Source of the DNA: CAAFZY01 sp964410325
Lineage (GTDB): Bacteria; Pseudomonadota; Alphaproteobacteria; RF32; CAG-239
Direction: 5' to 3'
Assembly: GCA_964410325.1 (NCBI GenBank)
Contig: CAYPFN010000007.1
Location: 1-64,000, forward strand
DNA: 64,000 nt
In this document: one piece after another, positions 1-6,811 of the stretch
Layout of the letters: every line of letters begins with the position of its first letter
How positions within the stretch are numbered: the first letter of the stretch is position 1
The notes under the pieces: generated by a model
Database searches by the model: none
The model's input: only the letters and a program-made list of their open reading frames with translations
Told to the model about the DNA's origin: nothing
Translations under genes and position numbers: made by a program

Positions 1-42
1 AACTATATCAATATACTCTAAATTGATGCTTGCTGATATGAT

Positions 43-70
43 TTAAGCAAGGAGTAAACGTTAAGCAAGG
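43..70. repeat. Short direct repeat downstream of atpF
   Basis: The decamer TTAAGCAAGG occurs at 43-52 and again at 61-70, in the AT-rich stretch downstream of the atpF stop. Nothing else is recognisable in bases 1-129: no gene and no clear terminator. The spacing of 18 bp could be chance or a protein-binding site; no function is claimed. Confidence 0.3.
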
Positions 71-129
71 GCTTATATAAATTAAGTTATTCATAAAATA
101 AAATTTTACCGTATAACAAGCGAAAGTGA

Positions 130-759
130 TTATTTCTTAGAAGAAACGGATTTCAGGATTCTATCCAAAGATTTATCAATTAATTTACTGTGGTCTGTAG
201 CTGTTAGCTGCAATTGAATATATTGCTTAACCTTATCTAATGCCAAGGCGGTAACGGTTGTCTTAATTTCACTTTTAACTTTTTCTATAGAAAGAGTAAT
301 GCTATTTTCAACTTCTTTGCGGCGCTGTTCTAAAACGCGTTCAAGTTTTTGCAATTCTTCATTTTTTAAAAATGCAATTTCTTTTTCGGAACGATCCAAA
401 ATTTCGTTTGCCTCATCTTTAACATGCACAAACTTCTTTTCATATTCTGCTAAAAGTTTTCGCGCATCGTTGCGCAGCTGTTCAGCCTGCGTAATTTGAT
501 CAATAATTTCATCGCGTCTTTTTAACAACATATTCCTTAACATACGACTGAGAGGCTTAATTAAACCAATAACCACCAGAATAAAAGCAAAACCTACCCA
601 AAATTCTGGACTTTGGTAAAAAATTTCTTCTTCATGACTGTAAATTTCGGATAAGCTTTCCGTCTCATGAACTGTTGTCAGAACATTTTCTACCGCATCT
701 GGCAAAAAGTTATTGTTTTCTGAAGCTTTGCTTGCATAATTTTCAATCTGTTCAGCCAT
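130..759 (-). CDS. atpF: F0F1 ATP synthase subunit b
   Basis: One of two peripheral-stalk b subunits of the F0 sector; it ties the membrane a subunit to F1. The protein has 209 residues: a polar N-terminal extension, one membrane segment near residues 52-72 (starting around EFWVGFAFILVVIGL) and a long charged helix with coiled-coil character. It is the last gene of the minus-strand F0 operon, 3 bp after atpF'. The N-terminal extension before the membrane helix (about 50 residues) is longer than in E. coli b (156 residues in total). In photosynthetic and alphaproteobacterial enzymes the stalk is a b/b' heterodimer, as here. Confidence 0.9.
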   Translation of the reverse strand: MAEQIENYASKASENNNFLPDAVENVLTTVHETESLSEIYSHEEEIFYQSPEFWVGFAFILVVIGLIKPLSRMLRNMLLKRRDEIIDQITQAEQLRNDARKLLAEYEKKFVHVKDEANEILDRSEKEIAFLKNEELQKLERVLEQRRKEVENSITLSIEKVKSEIKTTVTALALDKVKQYIQLQLTATDHSKLIDKSLDRILKSVSSKK

Positions 760-762
760 GTT

Positions 763-1221
763 TTATTCCCTGTTTGAAGCAGAAATTTTTTTTATGCCGA
801 ATTTAATTAAAATATCGTCAGCCAGCTGTTGGGAAATTTGTTCAACGGCATCCAAAGTTTCTTGACGTTGTTTGGCAAGCATGTATTCGTTATCAGCAAT
901 TTTCCGGTTAAGAATATCTTCAATTTCAGCATACTTTTCAGAAACAGTTTTAACTAAATCCTCTTTATTTTGGGCAATACGGGTATTGGCCTTTTTTTTT
1001 GCTTTTTTCAAAGCCTTTTCGTATTTATCCAGGGATTGAAGAGCCTGTTGATTAATTTTTTCGGCTTTTTGGATATAGCCGTCAATTTTTCGGCGGCGTT
1101 GTTCCATAATATCTTCAATCCTTGGAATAATAAACCACGACATTATCATCCACAAACAACAAAATGTTAGCAGCATCCAAAAAATTTGGGATAAATATGT
1201 CGCGGTTTCAAATTGTGGCAT
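763..1221 (-). CDS. atpF': F0F1 ATP synthase subunit b'
   Basis: Second peripheral-stalk subunit (b'), 152 residues. An N-terminal membrane segment (about residues 10-30, ending in MSWFIIPRI) is followed by a Lys/Glu/Gln-rich helix that would pair with subunit b. It starts 1 bp downstream of the atpE stop and is followed by atpF after 3 bp, so the genes are certainly cotranscribed. The Y-L-S-Q-I-F-W motif near the N-terminus is typical of alphaproteobacterial b' proteins. Assignment of b versus b' rests on this motif and on gene order. Confidence 0.88.
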   Translation of the reverse strand: MPQFETATYLSQIFWMLLTFCCLWMIMSWFIIPRIEDIMEQRRRKIDGYIQKAEKINQQALQSLDKYEKALKKAKKKANTRIAQNKEDLVKTVSEKYAEIEDILNRKIADNEYMLAKQRQETLDAVEQISQQLADDILIKFGIKKISASNRE

Positions 1222-1222
1222 T

Positions 1223-1444
1223 TTAGTTGCCTGTCAAAATAGTTAAGGCTATGACTAAAGCATACAAAGCAATGGCTTCAATGGCCGCAAAACCGGCCCA
1301 GCCGTATATATCCACGTCTTTTTTAACTTGCGGATTGCGTCCGACAGTTTCAATAACTGTCATCCACAATTTGGTCAAACCCCATGCCGAAGCCATCATG
1401 GACAAAGCACAAAGTCCGGCAGCAACATAAGCTAATGGTTCCAT
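1223..1444 (-). CDS. atpE: F0F1 ATP synthase subunit c
   Basis: Proteolipid of the proton-translocating c ring, 73 residues, two membrane helices joined by the polar loop GRNPQ (residues 35-39). The ion-binding carboxylate is most likely Glu56 in helix 2 (FAAIEAIALYALVIAL). Helix 1 is odd: the usual Gly-x-Gly-x-Gly-x-Gly packing motif is replaced by SMMASAWGLTKLW (residues 15-27), with only Gly22 kept. A second acidic residue, Glu32, lies at the end of helix 1. The gene lies between atpB and atpF' in the canonical order. Confidence 0.92.
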   Translation of the reverse strand: MEPLAYVAAGLCALSMMASAWGLTKLWMTVIETVGRNPQVKKDVDIYGWAGFAAIEAIALYALVIALTILTGN

Positions 1445-1466
1445 AAATTTTTCCTTTCAAATATAA

Positions 1467-2189
1467 TTAATGATAATGAAGAGCATCGCTCAAATATATG
1501 CAGCTTAGCATGGTAAAAATAAACGCTTGCAAAACTGCAATAAACACTTCAAAAACAATAATACAGGCATCAAATAATAAAGGCACAGCGCCGGCCAGCC
1601 CTAAAGCAACAACAAATCCTGCCAAAATTTTCAGCATAATATGCCCGACCGTCATATTTGCCACCAGACGGACAGTTAAACTGAACGGTTTTGATAAAAG
1701 CGAAATTGCTTCAATAAGAATAATGAGCGGTGCTAAAGGCCATGGTATGCCTTTGGGTAAAAAAGTGCGTAAATATCCCCATTTTTTCTTATAAATTCCG
1801 ATGCACACATTAAATAACAGGGTAAAAACAGCTAAAGTTCCGACCGCAGCCAAATGGGAAGTAAAGGTAAAACTATACGGAAACAAGCCTAATAAATTGC
1901 CAAAAGCAATGAACAGAAAAATGCTGAAAATAAACGAAAAATATTTCAAGCCGTCCTTCCCGGCACTGTTCTGCAATAAATTACGAATAAAATCATAAAC
2001 CATTTCCGGCACGAGTTGCGCCAAATTGGGAACAACACTTCTTTTTCTTAAACAAAATCCTAAAATCAAAACAACTGCCACAACAGTCAACACCATAAAT
2101 AAAGATGAATTGGTAAATGAAATATTATATCCGTTAATATCCAACGGAATAATCGATTTTATACGAAATTGCTCCAAAGGGTTGGCCAT
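1467..2189 (-). CDS. atpB: F0F1 ATP synthase subunit a
   Basis: Membrane stator subunit that forms the proton half-channels against the c ring. 240 residues with several membrane helices. The essential arginine lies in the family motif SLTVRLVANMTVGHIML near residue 170. The C-terminal helix contains the usual AVLQAFIFTMLSCIYL segment. It follows atpI by 7 bp and precedes atpE by 22 bp in the minus-strand operon. Length and motifs match alphaproteobacterial subunit a, with nothing missing. Confidence 0.95.
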   Translation of the reverse strand: MANPLEQFRIKSIIPLDINGYNISFTNSSLFMVLTVVAVVLILGFCLRKRSVVPNLAQLVPEMVYDFIRNLLQNSAGKDGLKYFSFIFSIFLFIAFGNLLGLFPYSFTFTSHLAAVGTLAVFTLLFNVCIGIYKKKWGYLRTFLPKGIPWPLAPLIILIEAISLLSKPFSLTVRLVANMTVGHIMLKILAGFVVALGLAGAVPLLFDACIIVFEVFIAVLQAFIFTMLSCIYLSDALHYH

Positions 2190-2196
2190 AATGTTT

Positions 2197-2499
2197 TTAC
2201 TCCTCGAACTTATCTTCCACCTTAAATGTTTTATAAATATTTAAAATTCCGGCTGCACCGCCTAAAATTGTGAATATAGCACTCAGCCATGGTTGAGTGG
2301 AAAGCAGTTTATCCAACAAGTAACCAATTCCAGCGCCAATTAAGACGCCAGCCAAAAGCTCCGTGCTGATTTGAAAACCCGCTGCTGCTCTCGAATAATC
2401 AGTTTCTCTAGTTGTTGGAATATACCGAGAATTAAAATGATTATTTTTAAAATCATTTATTCTCTGATTAATTTTTTTTATATCCTCAGGCTCTTGCAT
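2197..2499 (-). CDS. atpI: AtpI-type F0 assembly protein
   Basis: 100-residue protein with a soluble N-terminus (residues 1-38) and two hydrophobic helices (about 42-62 and 71-90) rich in Gly, a pattern of the AtpI/YdaJ-like family that assists c-ring assembly. It heads the F0 genes, and its start overlaps the stop of the upstream DsbA-like gene as TAATG, which implies translational coupling. Identification rests on helix pattern and position, since the family is poorly conserved. Confidence 0.75.
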   Translation of the reverse strand: MQEPEDIKKINQRINDFKNNHFNSRYIPTTRETDYSRAAAGFQISTELLAGVLIGAGIGYLLDKLLSTQPWLSAIFTILGGAAGILNIYKTFKVEDKFEE

Positions 2500-3230
2500 T
2501 ACATCTCCACATTGGACAGATAAGTTTTGAGAGCCTCATAATCCGGCACGCCGTAAATAATTTCATACTGGCCGTTATAACTGATTAAAAAGGCTGGAGT
2601 TCCCTGCATTTTTAATTTATCGATGGCTTCTTGGCGGTCATTAATAATTTGCTGGGCAAGACTGTCATTTTTAAGGCATGCTTCAGCATCCGCTTTTTTC
2701 AAGCCGTTGGCCAGAGCGTAGCTTTTTAAGATTTTTTCCGTATTAAAAGAGAGGCCCCATTCACGCTGGTTTTCAAACACCATTTTTAAAAAATTCTGCC
2801 GGTTTTGTATCGGAACACACTCTGAAAGCATGGCTCCCTGCATAGACTTCCGGTCTAAAGGAAAATTAATGAAAGCAACCTTTAATTTGCCGTTGTCCAC
2901 GAAATCTTTTTTAAGTTTAGGAAGAAGGTTAAGGTGGAAATGTGCGCAATGCGTGCATCCTAAAGAAGAAAATTCATACATAACGAGAGGAGCATCGTCT
3001 TGGCCGATGGTTTCAACCGGCATAAGATTTAAAGCCAGATTGTCATCCAGCTTAATGGCAATATCGTTCCTCTCGCCGCTCTCTGAGGTTTGTGCTTCGG
3101 CGGTTTGCACCAAAATAAAATTTCCATCATGAAAGATGAAACCTTTAAAGGATAAATAACCATATGCGCAAATGGCATAAATTAATACAGTTGTAATAAC
3201 AGAACTTAATCGGTGGATAAATTTTTCCAC
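2499..3230 (-). CDS. DsbA-family periplasmic thiol:disulfide oxidoreductase
   Basis: 243 residues: an N-terminal membrane anchor or signal (about residues 9-33), then a thioredoxin-like DsbA fold. The active site is C-T-H-C in MYEFSSLGCTHCAHFH, and the cis-proline loop is visible as KLKMQGTPAFLI near the C-terminus. The CxxC dithiol argues for disulfide formation or isomerisation in the periplasm. In alphaproteobacteria such genes commonly follow the DUF721/DciA gene, as here (9 bp gap). The unusual feature is its stop/start overlap with atpI, which places it in one transcript with the F0 operon. Substrates are unknown; the Cys-containing secretion proteins in this window are only candidates. 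Confidence 0.82.
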   Translation of the reverse strand: MEKFIHRLSSVITTVLIYAICAYGYLSFKGFIFHDGNFILVQTAEAQTSESGERNDIAIKLDDNLALNLMPVETIGQDDAPLVMYEFSSLGCTHCAHFHLNLLPKLKKDFVDNGKLKVAFINFPLDRKSMQGAMLSECVPIQNRQNFLKMVFENQREWGLSFNTEKILKSYALANGLKKADAEACLKNDSLAQQIINDRQEAIDKLKMQGTPAFLISYNGQYEIIYGVPDYEALKTYLSNVEM

Positions 3231-3239
3231 AAACTCCTC

Positions 3240-3764
3240 CTATTTGTTGTTTTTGAATATACTTTCGCCCAAGCTACGCAAACGCTCTTGTAATTGCGGA
3301 TTTTGGACATCCTTTGTTACCATTTTAATATAATTTTGTTCATCGGGAGTTACAAGTTTTTTCTTGTCCTTATCAGCAAAATTGGCAGATGGTTGAGTAT
3401 GTATAAAAGCATCATTTTGGATGATTTTTATTTTACTGACAGCCTGATAGCCAAAAAATGTATTTATTTTTTCCAAAAGCAACGGAATTTTGTGCTGAAT
3501 TTCTAAAGCAAAAGCTCCGCTTACCGTTAAAAGATATAAAGTTCCCTGATTTCTGGTTCTGGATTTAAACTCAATTTTTTGCGGTAAAGAATTTTGTGCT
3601 AAATCTTCGCCGGCAATTGCCAACCAATTGGCAAGAATATCAATTTCAGCCATCCCTTTATTACCTAAAAGTTTTTTAACCAACGATATCATGCTAGAGG
3701 ACAAAGCTTCTAATCCGCGGCATTGATGCTCTGTATTGATAAGGTCTCGTTGTGTTTTTTTCAT
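3240..3764 (-). CDS. DUF721 / DciA-like protein
   Basis: 174 residues matching the DUF721 family. The pattern of residues 20-110 (SLVKKLLGNKG, W-L-A-I-A-G-E-D-L-A, then a beta-rich part with ALEIQHKIPLLLEKIN) is the fold shared with DciA, the loader/operator of replicative helicase DnaB in bacteria without DnaC. The C-terminal part (after residue 115) is charged and probably disordered. DciA function is known for some family members; for this one it is inference. It lies directly upstream of the DsbA-like gene on the same strand, a usual alphaproteobacterial pairing. Confidence 0.72.
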   Translation of the reverse strand: MKKTQRDLINTEHQCRGLEALSSSMISLVKKLLGNKGMAEIDILANWLAIAGEDLAQNSLPQKIEFKSRTRNQGTLYLLTVSGAFALEIQHKIPLLLEKINTFFGYQAVSKIKIIQNDAFIHTQPSANFADKDKKKLVTPDEQNYIKMVTKDVQNPQLQERLRSLGESIFKNNK

Positions 3765-3800
3765 ATTATTGAATGTAATAAAAAAAAATTAAACTGTAAA

Positions 3801-4706
3801 TTAGATTTTTAAATATTGCAGAGGGTGCTTCTGTCTGATGGTTTCCATTAGCTTTTTGGAAGTGATATGGGTATAAATTTCTGTTGTGGCAACGCTTTCG
3901 TGGCCGAGCATCTTTTGCACTGAACGCAGATCAGCCTGATGATTAATCAAATTTGTGGCAAAGGAGTGCCGTAAGACATGCGGTGAGACAAGCCGGGAAT
4001 TAAAACCACACTCTAGCGCCAATAGTTTTAGCTGTTTAAAAAAAGTGTCCCTGGTAATATGCCCAGATACGGCAGATTTTGAGGGAAACAGCCATGATGA
4101 CTTTTTATTTTTAACAATAAACTTTTCCCGATAGTTTTCCGTATAATCCAAAACCGTTTCAATGGCTTTGCGAGAAATCGGGACAATCCTTTCCTTATTG
4201 CCTTTTCCTCTGACGCACAATTGTCGTTTATCATAATTAATGGCGTTATCTGGCAATGCGACCAATTCTGAAACACGCAAACCAGTGGCAAACATCAACT
4301 CAATCATAATGCCAATTCGCTTAAAAGAAAAACTATGATGATTTTGTGCCTGTTGAATCAGCTGTAAAATCTGTTCTGGCGTTAAAAATTTCGGTAGAGG
4401 TTTTTCCTGTTTCGGTGTTAATATATTGGTTGTCGGATTATCTTTTAGGATTTTTTCGGAAAAAAGAAAACGGCAGAATTCTCGTAGCGCGGAAAGTTTT
4501 CGTGCCTGAGTTTTGGCGGTGTAAGCCATAACATTAAGTTTTTTTATATAATCCGAAACGGTTTGAGGCAGGATATTTTCAGGTTCGGTTTCGGTTATCT
4601 CAAAAAACTGTTCAATATCACGTCGATATGCCTGCAAGGTATTTTCCGTTGCGCCTTTTTCGGCGGACATCATATCCAAGAACCATGATATATATTTTTT
4701 CCACAT
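3801..4706 (-). CDS. xerD: Tyrosine recombinase XerD/XerC
   Basis: Site-specific recombinase that resolves chromosome dimers at dif, 301 residues. An N-terminal SAM-like DNA-binding domain (residues 1-85) precedes the catalytic domain. Catalytic residues are visible: Arg in ATGLRVSELVALP, the His-x-x-Arg box in SPHVLRHSFATNL, His in MLGHESVATTEIYTH and the nucleophile Tyr in the same stretch. Length and sequence fit the chromosomal Xer recombinases better than phage integrases, and no att-like repeat or tRNA is nearby. The XerC versus XerD choice is not certain from sequence alone. Confidence 0.85.
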   Translation of the reverse strand: MWKKYISWFLDMMSAEKGATENTLQAYRRDIEQFFEITETEPENILPQTVSDYIKKLNVMAYTAKTQARKLSALREFCRFLFSEKILKDNPTTNILTPKQEKPLPKFLTPEQILQLIQQAQNHHSFSFKRIGIMIELMFATGLRVSELVALPDNAINYDKRQLCVRGKGNKERIVPISRKAIETVLDYTENYREKFIVKNKKSSWLFPSKSAVSGHITRDTFFKQLKLLALECGFNSRLVSPHVLRHSFATNLINHQADLRSVQKMLGHESVATTEIYTHITSKKLMETIRQKHPLQYLKI

Positions 4707-4720
4707 AATGACCCGTCAGA

Positions 4721-4861
4721 TTATTTGTTATAGTCAATCACTATATTTTGCTCCACATGACGTGAAACCGGAGCAATATTTTTGGTCGCGATGTAAATGA
4801 CAGCACCTAGTATGGCGATAATCAAAATATAATATATCCATTTATAGTTTTTTTGCCTCAT
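4721..4861 (-). CDS. 46-residue single-pass membrane peptide
   Basis: Short open frame starting at ATG 4861 and ending at TAA 4721, upstream of xerD by 14 bp. The product starts MRQKNYKWIYYILIIAILG, has one hydrophobic segment (about residues 9-25) and a polar C-terminal tail ending VIDYNK. The positive N-terminus followed by a membrane helix and the placement just before xerD suggest a real gene. Function unknown. Confidence 0.55.
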   Translation of the reverse strand: MRQKNYKWIYYILIIAILGAVIYIATKNIAPVSRHVEQNIVIDYNK

Positions 4862-4946
4862 AGTGATATACCTTATAAAAAATGTTGATAAATCCAGATA
4901 AGCTCTATATTATTTATCATAATATTTTGAAAGAAGTGTTAAAAAG

Positions 4947-5501
4947 ATGATAAAAAATATAAATAAGATAATCCTTCTGGTAGGGTTGATGGGCAGTGGC
5001 AAAACCAGTGTTGGTAAAAGATTGGCGCAAAAGCTTGAATTGCCCTTTATCGATGGCGATCAGGAAATTGAAAAGGCTGCCGGTTTATCTTTAATAGATG
5101 TTCTAAAATGTTTTGGCCCGGAAGAGTATCGCGCCGGTGAAATGCGGGTTATGAAACGCTTGCTACAGGGAGAGCCTTGTGTTCTAGCTTCCGGTGGCGG
5201 TTCGTTTGTTGCCAAACAGACACGAGAAATGGCCAAACTTCATGCTTTAACTATCTGGCTTAAAGCAGATGTTGATACACTTTACAATCGCACGGCTGGT
5301 CGAAAACATCGCCCTTTTTTAATGGGTGCCGATTCGCGTTTGAAGGAAAAACTGGAGAATTATATCAAAGAAGAATATCCGTATTATTCGACAGCTGATA
5401 TCATCGTTGAAACGAAAGATGAAAAAGTAGATAATACGGTTGTCAGAGTTATGAGGGCCATAGAAGACTTTTATCATGCGGAGAAAAAAAATGCGTCGTA
5501 A
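4947..5501 (+). CDS. aroK: Shikimate kinase
   Basis: Phosphorylates shikimate at the 3-hydroxyl with ATP in the chorismate pathway, cytoplasmic, 184 residues. Walker A is GLMGSGKT at residues 13-20. The substrate-site motif FIDGDQEIE and the GGG loop (ASGGGSFV) are present, as is the lid arginine region AGRKHRPFL. It begins a plus-strand run. Its 3' end overlaps rph by 11 bp. In many alphaproteobacteria aroK is followed by aroB; here aroB is missing and rph follows instead. Confidence 0.92.
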   Translation: MIKNINKIILLVGLMGSGKTSVGKRLAQKLELPFIDGDQEIEKAAGLSLIDVLKCFGPEEYRAGEMRVMKRLLQGEPCVLASGGGSFVAKQTREMAKLHALTIWLKADVDTLYNRTAGRKHRPFLMGADSRLKEKLENYIKEEYPYYSTADIIVETKDEKVDNTVVRVMRAIEDFYHAEKKNAS

Positions 5502-6201
5502 CAATCGTCCGCGAAACAGTTTGAGATCGGTTGAAATCATACCAGATATCAATCCGTATGCAGAAGGTTCCTGTCTAATAAAATGTGGTGGCACACACGT
5601 TTTATGTACGGCATCGGTTGATAATAAATTGCCAGCTTGGCTTAAAGGAGGGGAAAGAGGATGGATTACTGCCGAATATGCACTGTTGCCTCGAGCGACC
5701 CAAACCCGTATTGCCCGCGAAACACACGGTCAATCTGGACGGACTCATGAAATTCAGCGCCTTATCGGGCGTTCGTTACGAGCGATAACAGATTTGACTA
5801 TACTGAAAGAATATGTCATTCAAATAGACTGCGATGTTTTGCAGGCGGATGGAGGCACTCGCACGGCTTCTATAACCGGTGCTTTTGTAGCATTATATCG
5901 GGCGCTGCAAAAAATGATGCGGGAAGAAAAAATTGCCGAAAATCCGATTCGCGAATTTGTGGCGGCGGTTTCCTGTGGATTAGAAGGTGATAATGTTTTA
6001 TTGGATTTAGATTATGCGGAAGATTCCTCAGCTCGTGCCGATACCAATTTTGTTTTAACGGAAAGTGGAAAAATCGTTGAAATTCAGGGCACAGCGGAAG
6101 GCATTCCTTTTACAGAAGAGCAGTTTTCCCTGCTATTTGCTTTGGCAAAAAAAGGTGTTGCCGAATTAATTACATTACAGAAAAAAGTATTAAAAGCATA
6201 A
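5491..6201 (+). CDS. rph: Ribonuclease PH
   Basis: Phosphorolytic 3'-5' exoribonuclease that trims tRNA 3' ends. The start chosen is ATG 5491 (MRRNNRPRNSLR), preceded by GGAG about 7 bases upstream; an in-frame ATG at 5476 has a poorer context. About 236 residues. Family features: SGRTHEIQRLIGRSLRA (phosphate/RNA-binding Arg cluster), CDVLQADGGTRTASI and the C-terminal VEIQGTAEG. It overlaps aroK by 11 bp and is followed after 7 bp by rdgB, a typical rph-rdgB pair. Confidence 0.93.
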   Translation: MRRNNRPRNSLRSVEIIPDINPYAEGSCLIKCGGTHVLCTASVDNKLPAWLKGGERGWITAEYALLPRATQTRIARETHGQSGRTHEIQRLIGRSLRAITDLTILKEYVIQIDCDVLQADGGTRTASITGAFVALYRALQKMMREEKIAENPIREFVAAVSCGLEGDNVLLDLDYAEDSSARADTNFVLTESGKIVEIQGTAEGIPFTEEQFSLLFALAKKGVAELITLQKKVLKA

Positions 6202-6208
6202 AGGAAGA

Positions 6209-6799
6209 ATGATGAAAGAATTAATCTTTGCTAGTCATAATCGTGGAAAAATTGCTGAAATCAAACAAATATTGGCGCCTTTGGGCATTCGAGTTATTAC
6301 GGCGGAGGAAATTGAATTGCCAGATGTTGAAGAAACTGGCGCAACTTTTGAAGAAAATGCGGCTTTAAAAGCTCTGGCAATTGCTAAACTGATGGGAAAG
6401 CCATGTCTGGCGGATGATTCCGGTTTATGCGTTAATGCCTTAGACGGCCGGCCAGGAGTTTATTCTGCACGTTATGCTCCAAATCGTGATTTTGATAAGG
6501 CTATGGATAAGCTTTTGGACGAACTTAGAACAGCTGGCAATCCCGATCGTACGGCGTATTTTGCCTGCGTTCTGGTATTAGGCAGTCCGGATGGATCTTA
6601 CAAAAGTTTTACCGGCCGGGTGGACGGTATAATTTCAGAGTCCAAACAAGGAAGCGGTGGTTTTGGTTTTGATCCATTGTTTGTTCCAAAAGGTTATAAA
6701 AAAACTTTTGCTGAATTAGGTGCCGAAATTAAAAACAAGGTTTCGCATCGTGGCCGCGCTTTGCAAAAATTTATTGATTATATGCAGTCATTAATATGA
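6209..6799 (+). CDS. rdgB: dITP/XTP pyrophosphatase (RdgB/HAM1)
   Basis: House-cleaning enzyme that hydrolyses ITP, dITP and XTP to monophosphates, 196 residues. The signature ASHNRGKIAEI at the N-terminus binds the triphosphate. LADDSGLCV holds the metal-binding Asp pair, and SGGFGFDPLFVP and SHRGRAL complete the site. A second Met follows immediately, so the start may be 6212. It lies between rph and addB, all on the plus strand with short gaps. Confidence 0.93.
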   Translation: MMKELIFASHNRGKIAEIKQILAPLGIRVITAEEIELPDVEETGATFEENAALKALAIAKLMGKPCLADDSGLCVNALDGRPGVYSARYAPNRDFDKAMDKLLDELRTAGNPDRTAYFACVLVLGSPDGSYKSFTGRVDGIISESKQGSGGFGFDPLFVPKGYKKTFAELGAEIKNKVSHRGRALQKFIDYMQSLI

Positions 6800-6811
6800 T
6801 GGAGCAAAATA

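Noticed and set aside
3801..4706. Integrase of a genomic island carrying the secretion locus
   Set aside because: The recombinase has XerC/D length and motifs, sits next to housekeeping genes and is 9 kb away; no att repeats or tRNA were found around the locus.
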